Assembly: GCA_022573605.1 (NCBI GenBank)
Contig: JACZTQ010000152.1
Coordinates: forward strand, 1-7,847
DNA length: 7,847 nt
Direction of reading: 5' to 3'
DNA from: Pseudomonadota bacterium
Lineage (GTDB): Bacteria > Pseudomonadota > Alphaproteobacteria > Rhodobacterales > Rhodobacteraceae
A program made the position numbers and the translations under genes. Positions within the stretch are counted from its first letter, which is position 1. Each line of letters opens with the position of its first letter. Under the pieces are notes generated by a model. The model was not told where the DNA came from. It worked only from the letters and a program-made list of their open reading frames with translations, and ran no database searches. This document shows, one piece after another, positions 1 through 5,414 of this stretch.

Positions 1-46
1 ACCGACATGATCATTTCTTGTATTGGCTGCCAGTCCAGCAAATAAT

Positions 47-74
47 TTGACTTTTCCTCTCCCAGCGGTAAATT
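47..74 (+). promoter_or_regulatory. Possible sigma70-type promoter upstream of the DUF3857-type fragment
   Basis: TTGACT at 47-52 matches the -35 consensus in five of six bases. A 16-nt spacer leads to TAAATT at 69-74, a four-of-six match to the -10 box. It lies about 105 nt upstream of the ATG at 179. The region is AT-rich, so a chance match is quite possible. The rest of 1-178 shows no other gene. Confidence 0.25.
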
Positions 75-178
75 AAAATCAGTGCCAATGGTAGTAAATT
101 TTCAGGTAACTTACCTACTGTTCATGTTTGCTTAAGTTTATTCTAAAAGCCAATACTTACAATCTTTCCGGAGCCAAG

Positions 179-547
179 ATGTTTAATAAACACCTGCTAG
201 CCGCCTGCCTTTTGGCATTACTGATTTTCAGTCCCTCCGGGGCTAATGCTCTGAGCAGAAACCTGGAAGAACTCCTGGCAAAGCATGAAATAATTATGCC
301 TGACCTGGCCGCCCGCTACCCTGATGCGGAGGCCGTTATCTTACTTGACGTCAAAGAAATTGATCAGTCCAGAATTATAAATCCGGTATACACTACCTAT
401 CATACGGCCATTCTGATTCTAAAAGAAGCGGCCGCTGATAAATTCCGCTCTCTTAAAATTCCCTATTTCAAGGAAGTCAGGCTCGGTGATATAGAACAAG
501 TCAAGCGTGATACAGCTTTTATGCTAGTGAGTGGCCATCACGTGTGA
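179..547 (+). pseudogene. N-terminal fragment of a secreted DUF3857-type protein
   Basis: The reading frame gives 122 residues. A GGAG ribosome site at 170-173 sits five nt before the ATG at 179, which favours this start over the in-frame upstream TTG at 128. Residues 1-25 form a signal peptide: a short basic start (MFNKH), a hydrophobic core rich in Leu and Ala, then a small-residue end near SGANA. The following part contains YPDAEAVILLD and, after a variable stretch, HTAILILKE and IPYFKEV. This pattern is typical of the N-terminal DUF3857 domain of transglutaminase-like exported proteins. Full family members run to several hundred residues, so this copy is cut short, and the stop at 545-547 lies in or next to a junction with sulfatase-like sequence. 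Base composition is far more AT-rich than the capsule genes to the right, so it comes from a different genome or genomic region. The family call is from motif memory only. Function is unknown; a transglutaminase partner domain would be expected in the missing part. Confidence 0.5.
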
Positions 548-746
548 ATGGAAGATAGCCAAAGAATTCAATGATTGACTGCGCACTTTGCAATCGGTTG
601 ACGAAAACGTCGGCCGCATTCTTGACTACCTCGACGAAAATAATCTTACTGAAAATACACTCGTCATCTACACCTCCGACAACGGCATGTTTGTCGGCGA
701 CCGGGGCCTCTTCGATAAACGCTTCATGTACGAACCCGCCCTGCGC
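546..746 (+). pseudogene. Internal fragment of an arylsulfatase-family protein, with in-frame TGA
   Basis: In this frame the translation reads KEFND-stop-LRTLQSVDENVGRILDYL, followed by NTLVIYTSDNG, GDRGLFDKR and FMYEPALR. This is the part of type I sulfatases (alkaline-phosphatase superfamily) just before and after the conserved TSDNG metal-site motif. In the family the Asp and Asn of this motif help bind the active-site calcium. The Cys/Ser maturation motif and the C-terminal subdomain are absent. A TGA at 576-578 interrupts the homologous frame where sulfatases usually have an aromatic residue, as in the common DYLR. After ALR (746) similarity stops abruptly. The piece is only about 67 codons and has no start or ribosome site of its own, so it is a remnant or a chimeric insert rather than a working gene. 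Base composition is intermediate between the left end and the capsule genes. Confidence 0.65.
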
Positions 747-875
747 CCGTCTGCCGGCTTGCGCGCCAAAGAATCCCGCGCCCGGCGAGGCGCTCCCCCA
801 GCCCCAATAAAACCCGTCAAGCTCAATGGAAGGGTGAGATGTATCCTCGCCAGCTAACGGGGTACTCGGTAACAC
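747..875. other. Unassigned stretch between sulfatase scrap and capsule-locus DNA
   Basis: This stretch of about 130 nt continues neither the sulfatase fragment on its left nor the leftward gene on its right. The leftward frame stays open through it, but the codons lose the G/C third-position bias seen beyond 876 and I recognise no protein motif. I see no terminal inverted repeat, target duplication or tRNA remnant. It probably holds one further junction. Confidence 0.4.
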
Positions 876-1289
876 ACGCTCCAGACGCGTCAGCCCGCCC
901 GCCGCCGCCAGCGACCAGCGCCCGGCGAGCGGCGCCAGCATCGCCAGCGCCGCCGCGATGCGGGCGGGCAGGCCGGCATCGAGCACCAGATCAGGGTTGC
1001 GCGAGATCGCCAGCACCTCGATTGCGGGGTCGTCGGCCAGCGCCGCGGCGAGATGGCCGAGCGCCGTGGCGCGGTGGCGGGTCAGCGGGCCGGCGTTCTC
1101 CAGAAAGGCGGTCTCCAGATCACCGCGGGCGTCCAGCGTGGCGCGCTCGAACAGGAACGCGGTGCGCTCGAGGCCGGGGGCGTCGATCTGGAACGAGTAG
1201 TACATGGGCACCCCGCTGATAACGCCCCGGCTGGGCCAGGAATGGCTTTGGCCATTGACACCGAGGGGGCTGACGAAACGGTTAACCAT
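876..1289 (-). pseudogene. 5' part of an unidentified gene next to the capsule export operon, cut at a junction
   Basis: Reading leftward from the ATG at 1289, the frame gives about 138 residues with strong G/C third positions until roughly 876. Beyond that the codon style changes (GTG TTA CCG AGT) and the frame runs on by chance into antisense of the sulfatase piece. Visible segments include GVNGQSHSWPSRGVISGVP, then FQIDAPGLERTAFLFERATL, and an Ala/Leu-rich helical stretch ending GRWSLAAAGGLTRLER. No signal peptide or membrane segment is seen. An internal ATG at 1205 is an alternative start; neither has a convincing ribosome site, and 1289 is preferred because the coding-like codon pattern extends that far. 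I do not recognise the family. Its position behind the export genes suggests a role in polysaccharide synthesis or modification, but that is inference. The true 3' end is not in this window. Confidence 0.45.
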
Positions 1290-1385
1290 GTCCGGCAAAT
1301 CGGGAATTTTCCGGTGTGGGTGAGCGGTGTTGGCGAGGTTGGCGCCCGGGCGGCGACCCGGCGCCCGGCCCCACCGCCGCAGCCT

Positions 1386-1410
1386 CCCCCCCCGTCCCCT
1401 TCTCCGGGGC
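1386..1410 (-). other. Homopolymer-rich G/C tract in the gap after kpsE
   Basis: The gap between kpsE and the next leftward gene (1290-1499) holds a run of eight C on the + strand at 1386-1393, with further C runs nearby. On the transcribed strand this gives G4, G8 and G4 blocks. Next to it, GGCCGC-ATCT-GCGGCC at 1417-1432 can form a 6-bp stem, but without a T-tract. No open frame in this gap has a start codon with a ribosome site. Confidence 0.35.
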
Positions 1411-1499
1411 TTACGCGGCCGCATCTGCGGCCACGGTCCCCTGCGAAGCCCAGAGGGAGTGGGGGGCGAAATCGGCGGAGGCGGCCCAGCGGTTCCCGG

Positions 1500-2780
1500 T
1501 CAGCGCCGGTCGCGGATGTTGTAGCCGGCCAGCACCAGGATGCTCCAGGCCGCCAGCGCAAACAGGAACACGGCGGCGATCAGCAGCGGCCGGTCGGGGT
1601 ATTGCGGCGCCTCCGACAGGGTCGGTTCGATATGGGCGGCGAGGTAGCGGTGACGCCGCCGGGCCTCGGCCTCGGCCTGCTGGTAGGTGGCCATTGCCAG
1701 GGTGTAGGACTGCTCGGCGAATTCGCGATCGACCACCAGTTCCTCGAACTCGCCGACCACCTGGCTGAGCGGGCGCCGGCCGTCGCGGCCCGGGCCGGCG
1801 CCGGCGCCGAGCCGGGTGCGCTCGGCGGCAATGCGGGCTTCGAGCGAGGCGACCTGGCGCTTCAGCAGCACGATCCGCGGCGCCTTGTCGTCGAGCGCGC
1901 CGCGCAGCAGGTCGAGCTGCACCCGGGCCTGGCTGAGTTCCTGCTCGAGCCCGGCGACCAGGGCGATGGCGACGCGGGCGTTCTGCGACGGATCGACCTC
2001 CTGCTCGAAGTCGCGGAAATCGCGCAGCCGCGCCCGGATGTCGCGCAACCGCGCCTCCGCCCCGGTCAGCTCGACGGCGGCGTAGCGCACCGCGTCCTCG
2101 CGCGCGGTGTCGGCGAGGCGGTTCACCAGCTCGGCGCTGGCAGCGAGGATCTCGGTGGCGATGGCGCGGGCCTCGCCCGGGGTGAAGGCGCGGGCCTCGA
2201 CGGTGAGGATGCCGATCGCCGGGTCGAGCGAGACGTCGACCATGCGGTTCCAGTAATCGACCAGGTCCTCGATCGGCTGGTCCTCGCCGAGCGAGTAGAC
2301 CCAGTCCGCGGGCGCCCGGTTGTAGATGGCCTCGAGCGGCAGGCGGGCGCGGACGGTTTCGACGATCTGCTGGCTCTGGATGAAATCGTAGAGCACCTGG
2401 CCGTCGGTCAGCACGCTGGAATTGCCCAGCTGGGTGACGGCGCCGAGGATCTCCAGCGGGGCCGCGGTCTGGTTCGAGCGGATCGAGAAGGCGAGGCGCG
2501 AGCCGTAGCGGTCGGCCGCGGTCCAGATCAGGTAGGCCGCCGCGATCAGGGTCGGCGCGATGACGGCGAGCAGGAACGAGGCGGCGATCAGCCAGTGCCG
2601 CCGGCGCGGCCGGGCCGGGGCCGCGCCGAGCAGCGCCGGCTCGCCGGTCATGGGCTGCGGGGCGGGAGGTTTCGGCACCGGGTTGTTCAGGATCAGGCGG
2701 GCCTGTGCCGGGGCGGGGTGCGCCGGGGGCGCCTTCCGGGGTTCGGTCTGGGGCTGGAGGTCGAGCATTGGAGCGGGCAT
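1500..2780 (-). CDS. kpsE: Capsule polysaccharide export inner-membrane protein (KpsE/CtrB/BexC family co-polymerase)
   Basis: The 426-residue protein belongs to the polysaccharide co-polymerase family that works with KpsM-KpsT ABC exporters. It is anchored in the inner membrane, with a large periplasmic body thought to bridge to the outer-membrane channel. Residues 1-60 are a proline-rich, probably cytoplasmic extension. A first membrane helix spans about 63-86 (WLIAASFLLAVIAPTLIAA), followed by the ADRYGSRLAFSIRS segment typical of the family. The middle, about 225-325, is rich in Ala, Glu, Arg and Leu and should form coiled coils. Near the C-terminus YPDRP (394-398) precedes a second membrane helix (about 399-419) and a short basic tail. 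The length is slightly above the usual 370-400, mostly from the proline-rich start. The ATG at 2780 is supported by GAAAGG, which overlaps the stop of the upstream ATPase gene and lies nine nt before the ATG. The 13-nt gap to that gene indicates one transcript. Confidence 0.9.
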   Translation of the reverse strand: MPAPMLDLQPQTEPRKAPPAHPAPAQARLILNNPVPKPPAPQPMTGEPALLGAAPARPRRRHWLIAASFLLAVIAPTLIAAAYLIWTAADRYGSRLAFSIRSNQTAAPLEILGAVTQLGNSSVLTDGQVLYDFIQSQQIVETVRARLPLEAIYNRAPADWVYSLGEDQPIEDLVDYWNRMVDVSLDPAIGILTVEARAFTPGEARAIATEILAASAELVNRLADTAREDAVRYAAVELTGAEARLRDIRARLRDFRDFEQEVDPSQNARVAIALVAGLEQELSQARVQLDLLRGALDDKAPRIVLLKRQVASLEARIAAERTRLGAGAGPGRDGRRPLSQVVGEFEELVVDREFAEQSYTLAMATYQQAEAEARRRHRYLAAHIEPTLSEAPQYPDRPLLIAAVFLFALAAWSILVLAGYNIRDRR

Positions 2781-2793
2781 CGGGGCGGGCCTT

Positions 2794-3498
2794 TCAGGCG
2801 GACAGGGCCGGGGCGGGGCTGATCGCCAGGTTCGCCTCGTGGGCTTCGATCGCCGCCTCGACGGTGTCGTGGTAGGTCAGCCGCCCGGCCTCCATCACCA
2901 GCCCGGCATCGCAGAACTGGCGCAGGGTGGCGGCGTTGTGCGAGATCATCAGCACCCGTGAGCGGTCCATCCGGCGGCGGAAGGCGGCGGCGCATTTGCG
3001 GCGGAACGCGGTGTCGCCGACGCCGATCACCTCGTCGACCAGGTAGACGGCGAAATCCACCCCCATGCTGAGGGCGAAGGCGAGCCGCGCCCGCATGCCC
3101 GAGGAATAGGCCCCGACGGCGACGTGGTAGGAGGCGCCGAGCTCGGCGAAATCCTGCACATAGGCGTCCAGCGCCGCAGTGTCGCGGCCGTAGATGCGGG
3201 CCACGAAGCGGGTGTTCTGGGCTCCGGTCAGGGCCGGGTGGAACGAGCCCGAAAAACCCATCGGCCAGGAGATCCGGCGGCGGCGCAGGATGCGCCCGCG
3301 ATCGGGCCGCAGAGTCCCGGCGATCAGGCGCATCAGGGTCGACTTGCCGGCCCCGTTGCGGCCCAGGATGGCGATGTTGCGGCCCGGCGGCAGGTCGAAG
3401 CTGACATCGTGCAGGATGTGCTTGGTGACGCCGTCGCGGCGGAAGCTTTTCGACACCCGCTCGAGCCGGATCATGGCCGGGTTCAGGTCTGGGGTCAT
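2794..3498 (-). CDS. kpsT: Capsule polysaccharide export ABC transporter ATPase (KpsT/CtrD type)
   Basis: This 234-residue protein is the nucleotide-binding subunit of a capsule ABC exporter, powering glycan transport across the inner membrane with the adjacent permease. Motifs are all present: Walker A GRNGAGKST (46-54), a Q-loop region TGAQNTRFVARIYG (Gln94), ABC signature YSSGMRARLAFALSM (131-145), Walker B VYLVDEVIGVGD with Asp155 and catalytic Glu156, and H-loop ISHN with His187. Length and the compact C-terminus fit the KpsT/CtrD group. The longer Wzm/Wzt ATPases of O-antigen systems carry a C-terminal carbohydrate-binding domain, which is missing here. The ATG at 3498 overlaps the permease stop as ATGA, implying translational coupling. 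An internal ATG at 3474 (MIRLERVSKSF) is where many homologues begin and is a real alternative. The co-polymerase gene follows 13 nt downstream. Confidence 0.93.
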   Translation of the reverse strand: MTPDLNPAMIRLERVSKSFRRDGVTKHILHDVSFDLPPGRNIAILGRNGAGKSTLMRLIAGTLRPDRGRILRRRRISWPMGFSGSFHPALTGAQNTRFVARIYGRDTAALDAYVQDFAELGASYHVAVGAYSSGMRARLAFALSMGVDFAVYLVDEVIGVGDTAFRRKCAAAFRRRMDRSRVLMISHNAATLRQFCDAGLVMEAGRLTYHDTVEAAIEAHEANLAISPAPALSA

Positions 3499-4292
3499 TG
3501 TTCGGCCAGCCGGTTGGCGCAGGCCAGCATCAGCACCAGCCCGGTGGTCACCAGCCCGAGCCCGAGCGCCAGCACATAGAGCACCGAGACGTGGCTGTCG
3601 TCGTAGACCGGGTAGAAGCCGGCCCGCATCAGCCCGACCAGGTGGATCAGCGGGTTCCACCACAGCACCTCGCGCGCCGCGGTGGGCAGCGAAGCGAAGC
3701 TGAAGAACACCGCCGAGACCAGGAACAGGGGCCGCGAGATCACCCCGTAGGCCAGCTCCCAGCCCTTCGACAGCGCGAACAGCGTGGTGTTGACCAGCCC
3801 GACGCCGAGCCCCAGCAGAGCGGCCAGCCCGAAGGCGCCGAGCAGCGCCACCGGCTCGAGGCGCACCTGGTCGGCGAAGATGGCGAGGATGCCGGCGAAG
3901 ATCGCCGCCGCCACCGCCAGCCCGGTCAGCGCCTGCAACACGAAGCGCGCCAGCACGGTGTCGAGCGCGCTGACGGCGGGGTAGTTCAGCAGCGGCCGGT
4001 TGACCTGGACCGAGCGCCCGGTGAGCGCGGCGATGTCGTTGTAGAAACTGAACGCGATGTAGCCGGTGGCGTAGAACAGCGCGAAGCTGCGCCCGACCGG
4101 CGGGCTGTGGGCGATCTGCGAGAAGGCCAGCGACAACAGCGCGATGAATGCCACCGGCTCGATCAGCGCCCACAGGTAGCCCGCCGCCGAGCGCCCGAAC
4201 CGGGTCGTCATCTCGCGCATCAGCAGAGCGAAAAGCACCCTCGCCTGAACGAGGGTGCCTGGCGCCTGATGGGTCGTATCGCGGGGGTTCAT
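3495..4292 (-). CDS. kpsM: Capsule polysaccharide export ABC-2 permease (KpsM/CtrC type)
   Basis: The 265-residue integral membrane protein is the channel subunit of the capsule ABC exporter. The amphipathic start ends in LMREMTTRFGRS-GYLWALIEP (about 25-46), the hallmark entry segment of the ABC-2/KpsM family, and aligns by eye with the E. coli KpsM segment LFLREIRTRFG. About six hydrophobic helices follow (roughly 36-58, 67-88, 113-140, 147-173, 185-205, 235-258). NRPLLNYPAVSALD (98-111) and WWNPLIHLVGLMRAGFYPVYD (211-231) are also typical. It is the first gene of the leftward operon. The ATG at 4292 is chosen; an in-frame GTG at 4298 would add two residues. Neither has a clear ribosome site, so a leaderless or very short-leader message is possible. 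A terminator-like hairpin falls within codons 12-20. Confidence 0.92.
   Translation of the reverse strand: MNPRDTTHQAPGTLVQARVLFALLMREMTTRFGRSAAGYLWALIEPVAFIALLSLAFSQIAHSPPVGRSFALFYATGYIAFSFYNDIAALTGRSVQVNRPLLNYPAVSALDTVLARFVLQALTGLAVAAAIFAGILAIFADQVRLEPVALLGAFGLAALLGLGVGLVNTTLFALSKGWELAYGVISRPLFLVSAVFFSFASLPTAAREVLWWNPLIHLVGLMRAGFYPVYDDSHVSVLYVLALGLGLVTTGLVLMLACANRLAEQ
4231..4258 (-). terminator. Terminator-like hairpin inside the 5' end of the permease gene (possible attenuator)
   Basis: On the leftward transcript GCACCCTCG (4258-4250) and CGAGGGTGC (4243-4235) are a perfect 9-bp inverted repeat around a 6-nt loop, immediately followed by TTTT (4234-4231). This has the form of a Rho-independent terminator, although the T-tract is short. 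It lies about 35-60 nt into the permease coding sequence, so it may act as an attenuator or RNA-structure control. It could also be chance in GC-rich coding DNA. Confidence 0.4.
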
Positions 4293-4299
4293 CGACACA

Positions 4300-4323
4300 G
4301 GGTTAAGCGTTTATCGTTAACCC
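4300..4323. promoter_or_regulatory. Inverted repeat GGGTTAA-N10-TTAACCC in the divergent promoter gap
   Basis: The arms at 4300-4306 and 4317-4323 are perfect 7-bp complements around a 10-nt AT-richer spacer. The repeat lies 8-31 nt upstream of the permease ATG and about 80-100 nt upstream of the rightward glycosyltransferase. A dyad of this size and spacing suits a dimeric regulator. It shares its right half with the overlapping TTAA-N7-TTAAC site. Confidence 0.4.
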
Positions 4324-4331
4324 GGACTTAA
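4316..4331 (-). promoter_or_regulatory. CtrA-type binding site match (TTAA-N7-TTAAC) facing the export operon
   Basis: Read on the minus strand, TTAA (4331-4328), seven bases GTCCGGG (4327-4321) and TTAAC (4320-4316) exactly fit the TTAA-N7-TTAAC consensus of the alphaproteobacterial response regulator CtrA. The site ends 24 nt before the permease ATG. TTAA is very rare in the surrounding GC-rich DNA: by eye I find only one other, at 1282, outside this cluster of three. Regulation by CtrA is inference. Confidence 0.45.
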
Positions 4332-4385
4332 GCGCGGGCGCACAGGGTAGCGGCCCAGATGCCATGGCGGTTGGTTGCCTGGCGC

Positions 4386-4391
4386 GGGAGG
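4386..4391 (+). promoter_or_regulatory. Ribosome binding site that sets the glycosyltransferase start at 4401
   Basis: GGGAGG ends nine nt before the ATG at 4401. It directly abuts the in-frame ATG at 4392, which is therefore too close to be used, and it lies downstream of the earlier in-frame ATG at 4359. This decides for 4401. Confidence 0.65.
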
Positions 4392-4400
4392 ATGTGCCGG

Positions 4401-5414
4401 ATGATCCAGAGGCTGCTGTCACGGGTTCTCTCGACCCCCGATTCGCCCACCGCCGATCTCTATTTCAACAATGCCTGCGGCGATTTTTTCGATATCGGCG
4501 GCGGGGCCGGGGTGACCAGGCTGGCGCCGACCGTGTTCGCCTCGGCCGGCGCCTGCCTGGTGATGCGCCACGCGATGCGGGCGAAACGCCTGCCGGGCGG
4601 GCGGCGCCTGATCTATTTCATCGACGACGCGGTCGAGCAGGGGGTGAGCGACGCCAGCCTGCCCTTCATCTACCGCCAGAAGCTGCGGCTGGTCGAGCGC
4701 GCGGCGGCGCGCCGGATCGGCCGGCGCGCGGCGGTGGCGGTGGTCGGTTCGGCCGAGCTGGCGCGGCGCCAGACCGGCCGGATCGAAACCCATCTGATCC
4801 ACCCCTACTGGTCCGAACCGATCGCCGGGCTCGAGCACTTCGGGCCGCTGCCGGGCGGTGCCGGCTGGGTCGATATCGCCTATCTGGGCAGCATTGTGCA
4901 CCGGGCCGATCTGGCCTTCCTGTGGCCGGTCATCGGCGAGGTGCTGGCGGCGCACCCGAGGGTCCGGTTCCATCTCGCCGAGCGCCACCGGCTGCCCACC
5001 GCGCTCAACCGCCACCCGAGGGTGGTGCGGATCCCGGGGCTGGGCTGGGGCGCCTACCGGGCCGGGCTGGCGGGAAGGCGGTTCCACCTGGCGCTCTATC
5101 CGCTGCTGGATACGGAATTCAACCGGGGGCGCTCGCTGAACAAGCTGATCGAGCATGGCGTGGTCGGGGCGGCGGCGCTCTACTCGCGGAGCTGGAGCGA
5201 GGCCTGGCGGGCCGGCGAGGGCGGCGCCGGGCTCTGCCTGCGCAACCGCCGCGCCGACTGGCGCGCCGCGATCGAGCACCTGCTGGAGCGGCCGGAGGCG
5301 ATGCGCGACCTTGCCGCCGGGGCCGGGGCGCTGGCGCGGACGCTGAACCGGGCCGAGCCGCAGCGCCGGCTGTGGGCCGAACTGATGGGAGTGCAGGAGC
5401 ATGTGGCGGCCTGA
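4401..5414 (+). CDS. GT-B-like glycosyltransferase of the capsule locus
   Basis: The protein has 337 residues from the ATG at 4401, chosen for its well-spaced GGGAGG. It lacks a signal peptide or membrane helices and should act in the cytoplasm, adding a sugar to the growing glycan. The N-terminal half contains YFIDDAVEQGV (72-82) and a helical KLRLVERAAARRIG segment before VAVVGSAELA, like the acceptor-side domain of GT-B enzymes. The C-terminal half has the pattern IAYLGSIVHRADL, RVRFHLAER, RVVRIPGLGWGAYRAGL and then LALYPLLDTEFNRGRSLNKLIEHG. This last N-RGRS-NK-IEHG motif replaces the classical E-x7-E sugar-nucleotide region and is typical of a GT1/GT4-like subgroup in polysaccharide loci. 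Sugar donor and acceptor cannot be read from the sequence. Its last 14 nt overlap the next gene, so the two are probably cotranslated. It is divergent from the export operon. Confidence 0.8.
   Translation: MIQRLLSRVLSTPDSPTADLYFNNACGDFFDIGGGAGVTRLAPTVFASAGACLVMRHAMRAKRLPGGRRLIYFIDDAVEQGVSDASLPFIYRQKLRLVERAAARRIGRRAAVAVVGSAELARRQTGRIETHLIHPYWSEPIAGLEHFGPLPGGAGWVDIAYLGSIVHRADLAFLWPVIGEVLAAHPRVRFHLAERHRLPTALNRHPRVVRIPGLGWGAYRAGLAGRRFHLALYPLLDTEFNRGRSLNKLIEHGVVGAAALYSRSWSEAWRAGEGGAGLCLRNRRADWRAAIEHLLERPEAMRDLAAGAGALARTLNRAEPQRRLWAELMGVQEHVAA

Noticed and set aside
519..875. Leftward extension of the unidentified gene into the sulfatase region
   Set aside because: The frame stays open, but the codon bias disappears near 876 and the last part is exactly antisense to the sulfatase fragment, so the continuation is chance.
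747..875. A mobile element or REP-like repeat at the junction
   Set aside because: I found no terminal inverted repeat, direct repeat or transposase motif; a vague likeness to dispersed GGGTGAG-type repeats could not be supported.
1417..1432. GGCCGC-ATCT-GCGGCC hairpin as terminator of the export operon
   Set aside because: The stem is only 6 bp and no T-tract follows on either strand.
1411..1503. Short leftward frame ending in TAA at 1411 with coding-like third positions (ADFAPHSLWAS)
   Set aside because: It has no start codon or ribosome site and only about 31 codons; third-position bias alone is weak evidence in this GC content.
1053..2822. A 589-codon open frame on the + strand opposite kpsE
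   Set aside because: It is antisense to a gene with clear family motifs. Its composition (Gly, Arg, Ala, Asp, Gln) is what GC-rich antisense frames give, and it shows no domain.
3498..4331. A 277-codon + strand frame opposite the permease
   Set aside because: The product is extremely rich in His, Arg, Gln and Glu, typical of antisense to membrane-protein codons, and the opposite strand encodes a recognisable ABC-2 permease.
4946..5030. CACCCGAGGG occurring twice as a possible regulatory repeat
   Set aside because: Both copies encode His-Pro-Arg-Val within the glycosyltransferase and are explained by codon choice.
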